Origin: Larix kaempferi
Taxonomy: Eukaryota > Streptophyta > Pinopsida > Pinales > Pinaceae
Length of the DNA: 64,000 nt
Reading direction: 5' to 3'
Assembly: GCA_027924585.1 (NCBI GenBank)
Contig: BSBM01000361.1
Location: forward strand, 66,562,001 to 66,626,000
Each line of letters opens with the position of its first letter. Position 1 is the stretch's first letter. Positions 21,801 through 36,400 of the stretch are shown here, piece after piece. Both the position numbers and the translations under genes were made by a program. The notes beneath the pieces are model-generated. The model was not told the DNA's origin, made no database searches, and saw only the letters and a list, made by a program, of their open reading frames with translations.

Positions 21801-24800
21801 CTCTTTTGGGGTACAGGTATCTTTGTCGGCTTTTTTATTTAGATGCTTGCACTCGCAATGTTCTTCAATATGGCACATGGAATATCACTAGCTCATTGGC
21901 TTATGTGCAGTCCTAGAGGTCTGATTTCAAGGCTAATGATATCTCTCAGGCCCATTACCCTTTGTGGCTTGAGTTTCTTGGGCTTCATGTTCATCTTCGA
22001 CCTTTGGTACACCTGTTTGTAGAGCAGTTTGGTAAAGTTATAATTCCTAACAGTCATAGTAACTCCTTCAAACCTAACCCTAGGGTATGTGTCGAAGTGG
22101 ACTTAAAGCATTAATATATCACCATTTACCTCAAATGTTTACCACTAATGAAGTCTTCCAGCAAAAAGTCTAATACCTACACCTCCGCAATGCCTACTTT
22201 GTATGTCAAGCTCAAGAACATCTTATCTGAGATTACCCTCACCATAAACCTAGGCCTAAGCAACACAAGGAAACTTCAATGCTCAAGCCCGACCCCCCTC
22301 TATTCCCACCCCTTCATCTATTCCTAACCTTAGTCCTAGACAAGATGCATCACCCCCAGGAAAAAAAAAAGTCCCCCAGTCTTCATCCACTATGATCTCT
22401 ATCTAGTCCAAACACTCATCCCATGCCTCTACAAAATCCCATCCATATTCCCTAGCCCTTAATGCCCGAGTCTACGGAGACTAATGGAGGATGGGTAGTG
22501 TCGAAAACTAAAAGGAAAGAGCCCAAATCCCCTTCCTAGGAAGACTAGTGACTTCAGGATCCTGGGCCAAAGTGGCAATCAAAATCCTATAAGGCGGCGA
22601 ACGAGACCTCACCTAAGAGACATCCATTGTAGTTGGTTGACTTTATGTCTGGAAACAATTTCAATAGCCTGAGCATTGGGTTAATCCATTAGCAAAGTTG
22701 TCTCTTGTGTCCTGGAATGTTAAAGGGAAGACTATCCCAAGAAAGAAAATGTGTTCGAGATTTGTTGCATAATGCCAAACTTAATGTGGTTTCCTTCAAG
22801 AAATGAAGTCTATTGATTTAGAGTTGTGGTATTAGATGAGTTATAGTTGGAGAGACCATTATTAGGCTTCCGAGCACTCTCAAGGGAGTCATGGGATTGT
22901 TTTGGCTCTTTCCTCGTTCCTATAAAGCAACATTGTTGGGCATGGTGTCAATCCATCACACATATGCGTGTGGGTCAAGATCCTAATGCGGGATAGGCTA
23001 ATTGGTTTTAGCTTTGTTTGTGCCGCTAATTCTAGTTCAAATAGATGTTATCTTTGGGATTGGGTGGTATCATCCCTCCCCACTATAGAATGGATTATAG
23101 GAAGGGAGTTTAATATGCTTAAGTGGTTTGGGGATAGGGATGGGAATTCTTGAAGTGTTATCTCAAGTTTGGAGAAGCAGACCTCGTCTCAATGTAAGGT
23201 TGTTATATAGTTGTTTGATCCTAACTGAATGCAAAAGGATTCGGACTATGTAGGATGTTTATGTGGTGTAACTTTCTATGGGGCAAAGACATAGTTTATG
23301 TGGTATAAGTTTCGTTGGGGCAGAAACATGGTCGAAGCGTGCTTGGATTGTTTTTATGGGCCCTGAGATAGTATGGATTTCTTAAATCAAAAATGTAGTG
23401 CTTCAAGTGGTGAGTGCAATTGAAGTATGTTCCAAAAAAATCATTCTAAAAAACGCAACAAGCTAGCAAGTAAGTCACCAAACACATGGACATGGGGCAC
23501 GATTTTATATATATATATTAAAAAACTAAAATATATTATATATAATATTTATATATATTAAAAAAATTATTATAAATATGAAATATAGGCATAAAGATCA
23601 ATTTTTTTTAAAACTAGAACATTTAGAAAATATTGATACAATCATACAACTAGTTTCTAACTACATGTACATTGTAACATCAATGATGATCAAACACATA
23701 AGAATTTAGAATATTCAATAGTATAAACATCATAAAATAGAAGTATTATTTTATTAGTGATCCATGTATTGTATTGTTGAGCTCATCTCAACCATTGATT
23801 AGATCATGTTGATCTTTTAATCTTAGCTATCAATTCAAAAGGTGGTTAGGGTTTTGGTCTCTCTCCATCCTATTTAAAAGAGAGAGCTTCTCATTGTAAA
23901 GGGTTTTGGCTCTTGGAATCTTGATAATAGAAAAACATTCTTGTGGAAATTCTTGGGTCTCCTTTGCATCTGGTGTTCTTAGATGGTGATTGGAAAGTCT
24001 ATTGCATCCTAGCATTCGGAAATTTGTGGTAAGATCTATCCTTTTGGAAAACTTTGTCTTGTCTACAGGAGGGCGACTTCACTTGGGCGTTTTTGCAAGG
24101 CTTCTTCAACTTGCTCCACTTGGCATTCGCTTGTATCAGGGGGTTATCATTAGTATCATTGTGATCTATGCTATCTTTCTATTATTTCTCTTGTGGCATT
24201 AGTCTTATCCCTTGATTGCATCAAATTTGATATTGTTGACGTTTGTTGCACAGGAGAGAGGGCGCATTGCCTTCCTTGGACTAAATCGATTTCATAGAAA
24301 ACTACCTCAAAGCTTCTCAAATTGATCGGGTTTGCATAGATCATCATCATCAAGGCATCTACAAGGTTATCCAGGTAAGATCCACAGGTTTGTCTACTAT
24401 TTCTTGATCCCAATCCATTGGCATAAGCAAATAACTGTTAAAACCCTCATTTTTCATTTTCTCAGATCTACTTGGATCTAGTTGGCTTTTGGGTAAGATA
24501 TTTAAAACTCACCTCTATAGCATCCACGGCAATTCGGATCTATAGTTTGGTGTGAATTGGCCTCCATTTGACCCCTTTCCCAAGGCAACTTAGCCTCTCC
24601 AAGTGAGGTCGCACTCCTTGGTTGGGTGAGTTTGCTAGATTCCAAGACATGGGTAGGTTGTTAAATTTCATACATTCATAGCATAAAACATAAATGCATT
24701 ACCAAGATCACTAGAAGTAAGACAAAGCACAAAACAACAACACAAAGTTTTACCCTAGGAAACCCAATAGGGAGAAAACCCAGCAACCTTCGCAGAGAGA

Positions 24801-27386
24801 TGATAATTCTGAGATCAGAGTACAAATGAAGAAAGAGAGAGAAAGTGAAAGTATCTTTCACAAGTAACTAACCCAAATAAACCTCCTTCTTCTAGTGATG
24901 CGAAAAATCTGCTCCTCCAAGTGATGCACACTTCACAAGTGTGAGAATGAGATAATGAGGTGCACAAGCCTCATATTTATACATGTGCGAAACTGGAAAA
25001 TTCCCTTATGGGGCCGACTTGTCTTTGGGGGCAATAAATATTTTATTTTTAATATTTTATTAATTACTTTTGCACCCCAAGACTTACATTGCTTCTTTCA
25101 TGTATTTACATAATGTTCTTCTCCCTTAGGAGGTATAATCAAGTACACTGATGGTACAATAAAATATAATAAATAATATCTTTCGAAGTTGTACAAAAAC
25201 CAACATAGGTGAGATCCCACTTGATTTGAACTCTCCTCACTTGATAACCTACCCCTCGTGCTTCACCTTGTGGGCCCCATTCCTCATTTTGAGGGTTGTG
25301 CCCCACTTGGGTCACTTGGTGATCCATTTTCAATCTCAGATCTACTGAGATCTAGCCATTGGATGACCGTTATCTTCAAAACCCACCTTGTTCTACACCT
25401 AGACATCCCTGATCTGTATTTTGGTGGACATCCGACTCCATTTGGCCCAATTCCCAAGGCACTGATCTTCTCCAAGCCCTCACGACTTTGCTGGGTTGTC
25501 TGGTTTCCTTGTGGGTTGATCTCTGTCTGGTTGCTTGCACACTTAGATACTGTCATACCCTTCCATCAAGCAAAGCTAGAAAGCCCTAACTGTCAGATCT
25601 CTGATTTGGGACACTTTCCCTATTTTAAGGGTCACGTTTCCCAAGGCAGTTGACTTTGACCATTTGAAACTAGCTCTGAATCTTGGAATCATATTTGATC
25701 CTAAAATCACTGTGTGTCATCTTTCATTATCATATCACACCTTTCCTAAGCCTCCATAGTGGTCCTATTTCCTCGTTTCTAGGGTTCCATACCTGTCACC
25801 TTACGTACCTCATTAGATTGATTTGATCTAGTGATTGGGTTGATCTCTCCTATCGGGAGTAGATCTGGGTCTCCCCCTTGATATCTTGGCTTTGATAGCT
25901 AAAGCGAAGAATGCCTTGGTTGGCGTGACAACCATCCTCTTGGGAACTAAGGCTCTCTTGGTTCACCACTTTAGTTGCATGTCCCCTCTACCATCCACCT
26001 TGGATCCATCTGTAGGGGCAACTACAAGATTGGTGATAACAAGACCTTCTGAGTCCATTGGGATACTCGGTTTTCAATTTCAGGGACTTCCAGATGAGAT
26101 TTTACTCAGATTATCATTTTATTGCAGATTTGCCATTTAAAATGGCCTGGCAGCACAGTTTGACTTTTTAGTTGGTTCACCTAGGGTGCTACAGAGGGAG
26201 CATGGGGTCTAGCCACTTTTTACCATATTACCATGCTCCCAAACATGTTGGTGCAGTCAGTTTTGGCCCCGGGGTACCAGGCAGTGAGCTATAGGAATTT
26301 TATTCTTTCACAGGTGATTTCTCTAAGATAAAAAATGGTAAAAATGGTTACAGAGGAATTTGATTTGGGCTACTGAGGTAAGGAAATGGCATGAGGTTGG
26401 TTTAGATGATTTGTGTGATGCTTCCCACACCTTCCAGAGTAGGTTGCAGCATTCAGTGGATCCCACACACTCTCTAGGCTTTGATATTATGATTTTATTA
26501 TGTCATTGAGGGGGCACGATTTGGCCATGTGGTCACAGTATTGTATCATGATGATGTTATTATGTGTTATTGTGCCATGGGGACATGCTAGAGAAGGATG
26601 AGTACACCTCCTTGCCCCACCATGTGCTTATGTTATGACTTTAGTCACTGTTATGTGGTGTGTCTCCCCTAGGGCGACTTAGGTAGTGCGCCCCTTTCTA
26701 ATTTTTAATTGATCCATGTACTTTATATTTAGGCTCATCGTAGCCATTGATTATCACTTATGTATCTTTTGATCTCAACCACTCGTTAAAAAGGTGGTTA
26801 GGGTTTTGGTCTGTCCCATTCCTATTTAAAGGAGAGACCCCCCTCATTGTAAAGGGACTTTTGGCTCTTGGCTACTGGAATAGAAAAATATTTTGCAAAT
26901 CTCTTGTGATCTGGTTCTGGGTGTTGGATATGTCAATTGAAACTGCTTTTCCATTGCATTGAAGATATTGGTGATTATTTTGCATATCTTTCGATCCACA
27001 TTTTTATCTGCAGGTGAAGAAGGCGACTTGGAGGAGGGATGCACTGGCTGAGGAGACTCACATTGTCTCTCTCTCTTCATTTGGTTTGGTTCAGGGAGTG
27101 ATATTGTCTTTGTACTTCTCATTCTTTGTGATCATTTTTGTCATTTGCATTTACCTTCATTTTTGCTTGCTAATTGAGTTTATCTCCTTGGTTTTGTAGG
27201 AAGAGAGGGGCGCATCAGTGGAATTGGGCAAATTCGTAGAGGCAAGATAAAGCATCAAATCTTCACTTGATCTTTGCGGGAGTATTCCTTGACACCTAAG
27301 TCACATGACACGAGACATGGAGGACACGAAAATACGAGTATTCGACACGGGACACGACGACCCCAAAAACAGGACACGGGGGACAC

Positions 27387-27431
<45 letters not shown>

Positions 27432-30400
27432 AATACATAAAGATCCACATTTTAAAAAAACTAAAGGTCTATACATCAATCTGAATCATAATATCATTCA
27501 ATTGAAATTTGACAATGATGAATCAATAATAAAATTATCAAAGAACAATGAACAATAACATTGAATAATGAACTTTGAGTTTGAACCATAAACTGCATAT
27601 TTCATATTAAACCATCAAAATCAAAATGTATTGTTCTCAAATGTTTGTTCGTTGCTGCTACATAGGGCCGCAGGTGTAGCTGCTGCGTGTGCACTGTGCT
27701 CTATTCACGCGCCTCTTCCCTAGACTGCTCTATTCACGGGGCTCTGCCCTAATGTGCCTTTGCCCCGACTCACGAGCTATTTGTTGCTACAACAACTGTT
27801 GTAGCTCCTACGTGGCTTCAACAAATGGGCAGTTACATGGTACACCCTCACGACCTCACAACCTCACTTCTCCACTCCACCGACAAGCTCTCAGCAAGCA
27901 ACCACGAGTCGGAAACAGTCACGATCTCTGCAACCATGAGCTCTATTCTCCATGGGCATGACAGCTCTCTTAAATCGTCAACAAAGAAGGGGCCTGAAAA
28001 GAAGAAAGCCCATGTTTTAACCCGCAGGAGTGAACTTTTGACTGGACACGTGTCCAGAAATCGTGACTGCACGTGTGCGGCACGTGCCAGATAGTGTCAC
28101 GATTTTGACACGTAAATTTTCGTGTTGGACACGTATTAGGGCACGTGTCGTGTCCGACACGTGGAATACGCGACACGAGCCCTCTTTTGAAGTGTCATGT
28201 TACTTAGCTTGACACACTATCATCAATTTCCATGATCCAGGTAGTAGGCTTGCAAGGTACGTAATCTATTCTTTTATCTTACCCATCTGTCATTTACATT
28301 CAAACCCTAACTCTAAATCATTCGGAAAATTCTCTGGGTTTTATTTCTTGGTTCACTGGAAAACCATTTCTGGGTTTTTATCTTACGACCAAACCCCAGG
28401 TGGGTTCTCAAGGGCGCCATGCTATGAGGACTCCATATGCCCCTTTTTCCCTAGGCACTGATCTTTTACCCTTGCGCCCTCCTTGGTTAGCCTGTTTTTC
28501 AGGTTGTATAACCCTTACCTGTTGAGCTTGTGTACCTTGATACTGTCAAATCTCTCTTTCAAGTTGTGCTAGAAAACCTAACCCTTCAAATCTACTCCTT
28601 GGACAATTTTCCCTGTTTTAAGGATCACGTTTCGCAAGGCAGCTATATTTGATCATTTGTCCTAGCACTTGAATCCTGGAATCATACTTAAAAAATCAAG
28701 TCACTGTGTCTAAGCATTCAAAGTCCAATCTTATCTCTCTTAAGCCTCCACACTGACCTTGTTTCCTTAAATCTAGGGTTCTTGTTCTTCACCTTACGTA
28801 CCCTATTTCATAGCTTGATCTGGTGATTGGGTTAGATCTCTCCTGTCGGGAATAGATCAGGGTCTCCCCCTTTACTATCTGTGACTTTGATAGTATAAAG
28901 TGAAGAGTGCCTCGATTAACGTGACAACCAATCCATCTTGGGGATCGAGGCCCTCTCATGTCACTTCTTTGGTTGCCCGTCCCCTCTGTCGTCCTGTATA
29001 GGATTACCTTTAGGGGCAACTACGAGTTGTGTGATAACAGGAACTACAAAGGATTTATTTTATTTAGCATATTTCAAGTAAAAGCATGCAAACAGTTCTC
29101 ATATTACAAAAAGTTTCCTACATACAATATACTTGATGTTGAATCTAAGCATTTCGTTCTTTTTTATTATCTTGTAGCATAGATTTGTTTCCAATTTAGG
29201 CACTAGTCCTTCTAAAAATATCTTACTTGAAGGTAATCTTATATGCTTATGAAGTTGTACATCTAAGCTCTTGTGCCATTACTATATCTTATTAGATTAG
29301 ATTTACTTTGCATGCTTTATTTTCGAAGTAGCTTGTTGTACTTACATTAACTCCTATAGTTTACTCATCCTTAGTTTGTTTTATTAGGGTCTACCTCCCT
29401 TCACTTTGTTTAGGAGTTACCCTAAACAGAGGAGTTGAGTGTTGTGGTGACAGTTGCACCCAACCTGAGCTTGCCCCCAAAGCTGCACCCATTGAGTTGA
29501 TATTTTTCTCACCTAGATGCGGATTAGGCAGCAACAAAAATTACCTAGTGTTTTCGTCCATGTGGCACCTAGAATTATGTGAACTCCTTTTTTAGATATA
29601 GACCTATCGTTGACTTGGGGTATGAAGACATAATCCTCAATTCTCAATGGTAGATTATTTATTAATTATTTTATCTTTTTTGTCCAAAGCATTTATCTTT
29701 TCAATTACACTTGACCTAGGGATTAGTAATTGATTAGCTATATCAACATTAATTTTAATTTCCGCATCATTTGGAGTCTGGACAAATAATGATGCTAGAT
29801 AGCAAGAGCATATTTTTTTCTAGTGTTAAGAAATATTCACTTTTTTGTTTTCTTCACAACTTTTTTCAAAGGATACCATGATTATGAAACTTATTTATTC
29901 TTCGTAGAGTGAGGGACCCAAAAAGTTTTATGAGATATTTCTTAATTCTCCTTGGTACTATGGTTCCTTGTTCTCAGAAAATTAACACAAGGATGCTACA
30001 GAGATGGGCACAACGTTTGTTAGGAATAGCAAAACAGCCACTCTAATACCACACCTGCTAGAAACTTCAAACAAATATATACACAAATATGAAAATAAAT
30101 AAATAATTAAATATATGAATAAACGATGATCAAAACAAGTACAAATGTGAATGCAGAAATACGAGTTGAATGGTTAGGTCTGTATAAAGGAGTGTGACTA
30201 TTGGTAAAGAACCTACCTATCAATTAATATAACCAAGACTTGATAATTAGTACATATACCTAGCTACTTATATAATAAATATTTATATTATAACAATATA
30301 CTTAGGTATATTACAAATTTACAACCTCTTTGCTTACATTTCAAATATCCATTTGCCTGAAATCTCAATTTTGTATTGTGTAATTTGCTTTTCCTGATTG

Positions 30401-33400
30401 ATCCAACAGAAAGCTAAAACTTTAACATGCTTTTGGATGCAACTCTTACTTTACTAATATAATAAAGGAGAAAAACTTTAATAAAAAACGGAAAATGTTT
30501 GGCACAAAATAAACCACTACATATCCTAAGATAGCAATAAGCATTGGATTGAGAATAAACAATTCAAAATATTTCAAACAAATTACATGGACTTCCTAAA
30601 TGTTTAAACTAAGACACACTCCTTCCATTAAGCCAGCATTTCATAAATCTTTGATGAAACATGAACACCAAATAAGCACAAACCTTTTCCAATAGTAATG
30701 CGTTTTCTTAGTCCATGAGCATATCTTCTAACACGGGGCCTATGCCCATGAAGATCAAACCTTCAATCAAAGCATTGTTGCAAGGTAAGAGGGTAAGTGG
30801 ATAAGATATTATGCAACTAAAATTCTAGAACAAGAAATCACTACACGAAAATAAAGAATAATAATATTTGAAGTTGAAACATTCAATAAAGATAACTATA
30901 GCAATTCTCATGCTTATTTTCAAGAACATTGTCATACTCATCATCTTCATTGTTCATTATTCTCCGGGAGCTATGCCTTCCAAAATCATATGCAGCCTAC
31001 GCAAGACACCATGCCATTTATAAAATAATCATGAGATAATCCCACTAATGGGACAAACAACTACCAACAAAAATAAATGTTGAAATATTAAAAAAGAGCC
31101 ATCGTCCAAACACAAATTCAATGTTGTCATCATGTACCATACCATTATTTTAATTATGCAATTAATGACCTCAAATTAAATTAATGGTGTGCAAAATTGG
31201 TTAAAAACTATGTTGTAGGAAACAACCCCCTGTTTCAAGGCTAGAATGTATCGAAATGCAGAAATTGACCAAAATGTTTCTGGGCTATTTCATGATTTGG
31301 AAACACACTCCAAAAAGTTTCGGACAGTTCACGATATATTTCAATTTTCACCCCAAACAACCCACATTTCGGCACATTCTTTACTTGTTCAAGCCCACTC
31401 AAGTGCCAAACATGATCATTTGACCCAAGTAGAATAAACAAGTTGCAAGGAGTGCAGGAACTATAGCAGGAGTGGATGAGTTATCATCCCTGCTTGAGAC
31501 AACCTTTTCCATGTTCTCTTGTTCATCTTCCAACACTATGTCTAGTGTTGGTGATATTTTCTTGGGTTGCCTTTTGAAGTGAAGTATTTGTTGTTGTAAT
31601 TTATATTTGAGATTCATCCCTAAGGCTAAAAGTCCACAAGAAATAGATCCAGGAAACCTCTGAATTTCTGAATTTGCATTAATTATACTACATTAAAATT
31701 TCTACGCAAGAGACATCTCTGTCTGTGGTATCCCTTTTAATGTGGTCCAGTCTCCCTATTGGTAGGATTCAATGAGTAAAATTAAAATTTAACACAACCC
31801 CTTAAGGTTTCAAGGGGCCAAATTATGAAAAACTCCAAGCTGATTTGCTCAAGAAAGAGAGGCATCATGTTCAAGATGTTTTAGCACCAATTCGTGGATC
31901 ACAAACTACAAAGTAGCTCGAGAATTTCTATTATCTCAAATTGATGGGCAAGTTCAAAGTATAGGCCATTGGTCAATGTCATTGCCTCATCACCAAAAGA
32001 AACAATGTCTTGAAGGCTGGAGATTGTCCAGATGAGGTAAAAGATAGTAATGTCATTCTTGATATTTTGATTGGTGTTATTAAGCAAGTACGCCCAACCA
32101 ATGTGTTGCAAGTTATCATGGATAATGCACCCATTTAAGTCGTCATCTTGATTATTGAGAGTAGTATAGTCACGTTGTTTGGACTCCTTGTACTGTCCAT
32201 AATCTAAATCTGATTTTAGAAGAGTTTAAGGCTACAGTTCCAAACACCAATAGTATTGAGCAATATTTTGAGAACACTCCACATTGGAGTCATTGGAAGT
32301 TGTTGAGACAAGATATGCCTCAAACTTTATCATGTTGTGTTGCCTTGTAGAGGTTAAATCTCCAGTAGTGTCTATGGTGGTGAGTGATCTTTGTGTTGAG
32401 TGGGACTAGAAGATTTTGAGAGGAGAGGCATGGTGCATAGAGTGTTGATTGATGAGGATTGATGAAGCAAGATAGATTTCATGCTAAATTTCATGTCACC
32501 TACATTTAAGATTCTCCAACATGAAAACATAGACAAACCATTCTTAGGAGAGGTTTTTGTGTTCAAAAATCAGGGTATATATCCACAAAGCTCGAACAAC
32601 TTAAGACAAATGCTCACACACAAATCAAAGATCAATACACTGATGTTTACATAATTAAAACCATCAAAGAGGGAAATGGTGCATGGCCAAAGCCAATCTA
32701 ACCACTTGAGGCAGTTGATTAATGCAAGAAGAATAGTTTACATGAGCATCTCTCACAATCAATCATCGACAAATGACCCTTTATGCTCTTTAAATAGAGA
32801 TCATTGACCAATTGGGTGCTAAGCCACTAAGCAAGTGTCGATAATATTGAAGAGATGTTTGCACCATCAAATCACTCGTGTAGAACATGATTATGATTGT
32901 CATGATTTTTGGAGGTCGGGTCTGAAGTAATGGCAGAGTTGATTGGTGATACTTTGGTGGACTATTCGAATGATGAGCTATCCAAAAAGGGCATTTTTGA
33001 CAATTACATTAAGCCATCGCTTGGTGAGCTCATTAATAGGGCTGAAAAGATTGTCAATAAAATGGATCAAACGATCCCATCAAGGCCAAAAGTCCACCCC
33101 TCACATCCCATATCGGATGATCTGGCTTTGGATCGAGAGATGGCGGTCCCTTTGGAAGAAGGTCTAGTAACGCCATCAGATCCTCCCATTAACTAGGTGC
33201 TTGAAGGTATTAGTACTTGTAATTTTAATTCACCAGAATGCTCTATTGTTGTGTCAGTAGGTGAGATAATGATATTGGTTCCGCAAGCTAGGGTTTCTTC
33301 GGATCTAGGTAGTGTTATTGCAAAGGGCTCCTTGCCACAGGACCTCAACGTGGAAGGTAAAGGTGTTACTAAAGAAGGAGCTACTTGTATTTCAGCACCT

Positions 33401-36400
33401 AATCTCGGGCAGCAGAAGAAGAAGCGGAAAACCCTCCCTTCTAAGGGTTTGAAGATTGCATTAGTTGTGGGGGTGGATATAGGGTTAAAGGACATTCTAG
33501 ACCTTAAAGGAAGATCCCTTGTTGGTAAGTTCATGGAGAGGCATATCTTTGTGGAGGCTTTAGAAACTTGGGTCGATACCCAGTGGAAACCATTGTTGGG
33601 GTACTCTCTCCTGTCTTCCACTCCCTTGTTAAAGGTTGGATAGGGTTTGTTTTTCATGACAAAAGGGATGTGGATCTTGTCTGAAAGGGACTATGGTTTT
33701 GGTCCTTGGCTTTCTTCCACCTGAATCCCTAGTATACCCTTTTTGACCTGAGAGAAGCTTTTTTGGAGAAATTTGCAGTGTGGGTAAAGATGCCTGGTCT
33801 CCCTATAGAGTGGTGTACAATGCATGGAATTGAAGCGATAGGGAATCGGTTGGGAAAAGCCCTAATGGTGGATGATAGTTTTCTTTCAATGCGTAGAGAA
33901 CGGTTGCAAGGGTTTTGGTGGAGATGGACCTGTTATCACATATATAGTAGCCGGGCTACTCTATTCCATTTTTCAAATTCCAGTACACTTTTCAGCCAGT
34001 TCCCTTACATTGAGATGCCGAGGTGAGCATCTATTATGGATCACTATCAGATATTGGACAGCAGATTATTCCCATGCCATGACTGAGTCCCAGGACACTC
34101 AGATTTGAGGACTGAGGTAGCCATTTAACCATTTATACAGAGCAGTATGTATTGCCCAATGTTGCAGCAGCAGTGTTTCAGTGGACAGATGATGGTTCAA
34201 ATTGTTATTGCATAGGTATATGACCCAGCAAGTATTATTTCTTATGTTATGGTTATGTTGCTTTTATATTCATTTTTGTGACATGTCTTAGCATCTAGTG
34301 TCATGATCTGGCGATAATATAGATATATGGACCTGGTTGTGTCTTATATTATATATATTTTGTCCCTACTCAGACTTAGAAGTTCTTTATCCATACTCAT
34401 TGGTTTTACCCTCCTTCAGGAGAATAGAGGTGATCATTTCCACCATCCTTGGCTTGCTACTGTTGGTCTTATTACTCATTGTCTCCACCCATCCATTACC
34501 TTCCAGTTTGTTTATTACCCTGACTTACTACTTGACTAGTGGCACGGAGGACCTTCCCCCGCTATAGCCTCTTTGTTGGATAAGCTTCCCTATTTATTGT
34601 GTCTCGGCTCTGAGTTGGTGACAAAACTTGCCTTTGGTGAGCTGGATTGTAGGCCTAAATCATTCTGGTCGGTTGTCCCGATGTTTGGCACTAGCACGAA
34701 GTCCCCCTAGTCACTTAAGATGTTGTTGGCTAAAGCTGAAAGCTCATGTACTACCTATTGGAAATCTATGTAAATTCGCCCAGGAAATTGTAAACTCTAG
34801 AATGTGTTTCTTAACACACGTGAGTAAAGGGCAAGAGCAATGAAACACTATAAATACTCCTCGAAGAGTATAAGAAAGGTCCAAAAAAGCAATGGTTCTT
34901 AAACTCTATATCTAAACGATTGCTGACCTTATGTATATGTATAAACATGCCCTGGACGCAAGCTGCGATTAGTTGTGCTTCTTAACGCACCTGAGATCCG
35001 AAGGGTTATGTAGACCAAAAAGGCCATAAAGTGAAATCAATGGATCCTAATGAACTTGGATCATCTTAAATGTAGACATGATGCCTAAGTTGAATAAGCA
35101 CTCTTTAAACAACTTACCCATTTGTGAGACACTGCCATTCCCTGTAAGTTGAATAAGCAATATTTAAACAACTTACCCATTTGTGAGACACTGCCATTCC
35201 CTGTGTTATTTCTTGTCCATCATATGCTAGAGTGTGTATCCCCTTTCCATATCCGAAGTGTCACAGTGTCAAGTTAGTAGTCATCCCTTAGCCTAGCCTT
35301 TTAATTTTTAGCCTTCACCCACCACTAGCAAAATGGTCACAACTATGAAGTGAGTATGGTCTTGAAAGTCTAGTCTGAGTCATAAATAATAGTTAAAACT
35401 CTGTATAATTGGATTTAGATCACCAGTGAAATGATTACTTTTTGTTATAATTGTTACTTGAATGAATTGTAGAGCATGATTTAACCTTTGACACTTGCAG
35501 CAGCTTGATGACAGTTTGGGTCATATTATTGGTCATGTTGACTTGGTCAAACTTAGTTTGACCAAGGTCAACTACAGGACATGAGGTGGATTGACTTTAG
35601 ATATTACAGAGATATGATATGTGGTCGAGTACATATCACCAGATGGTTATATGCAGTGGTTTCAGGCTTATGATGATGATTTGTGTTTTTCAACACTTTT
35701 ACAGATTATTATTGTTTGGTCTGTCTGGGCATATTGGATATTTACAGGACCATGCAGAGGTCCATAGGGTGTATGAGTGCACACCTTAAATGGATTTGGG
35801 CTCTCTGAGTCCAATGAGACAGTTTCTTTTCAGTTCCGAGCAATTATAGTGATGATTTGCCTCAGTGTACCTTTCTGGTGTAGTTTTGCCATGTCAGATG
35901 GCCTGTCAGAGCAGAGCTTGGATTTGATTGGTTTTCCTAGGGCGTTATGCATGGAGGGGGTGGTCCAGCCACTTGTTTTTACCATATTACCCCCCTCCCA
36001 GAGAGCCTGGTGGGCTCACTTGGACAGCTCAGGCACTCCAGGAGGCAGTTTGGGCAGTGTCACATTTCCCGAGGCAGATTAAAAATGGTAAAAATGGCTA
36101 TTGAAGGATTCGATTTGGGCTACTGAGGCAAGGGATTGGCATGGGATGGATTTTGATGGTGAGAGAGATGGGGCCCACGCCCCATCTCTCTGACACATTT
36201 TATGACTTTCTGGAGCCTCCTAAGGCTCACGAATTTCTCAGAGAGACACGACTTAGTGTCTAGCTTGGTCTTTTGATGTTATTGTGCCATGGGGACACAC
36301 TAGGGAGGCAAGTCATGACCCCTTAGACCCACCATGAGCTAGTTATTATGTTTTATCATTGACATTTGGTGGGACCCCCTCTCCTAGGGCGATTTTGTCC

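Larger units (their letters stand above)
26042..29039 (+). repeat. Truncated long LTR (copy D)
   Basis: From CTTCTGAGTCCATTGGG it follows the same order as 35800-37841, ending TGTGATAACA at 29039. Copy C ends exactly where D begins, so C probably inserted into D; the 5' parts of both were then lost. It is interrupted by a hAT element at 27296-28207. Confidence 0.75.
18818..30683 (-). other. 11.9-kb intron of the EDR2-like gene
   Basis: It is bounded by GTTTGT after the GHRPRVRRYAHGL exon and TTTCCAG before the START-entry exon. It holds a solo LTR, a LINE fragment, two truncated long LTRs, a nested solo LTR and a nested hAT element, all listed separately. Confidence 0.75.

Noticed and set aside
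27689-28094. Overlapping 89-90 codon frames in the G/C-rich half of the 27296 element
   Set aside because: They lie inside a non-autonomous transposon, overlap in several frames and show no transposase motif.
30030-30330. Possible minus-strand LTR beside a TGGTATTAGAG primer-like site
   Set aside because: The primer match is degenerate, the adjoining sequence does not end in CA, and no TSD or partner was found.
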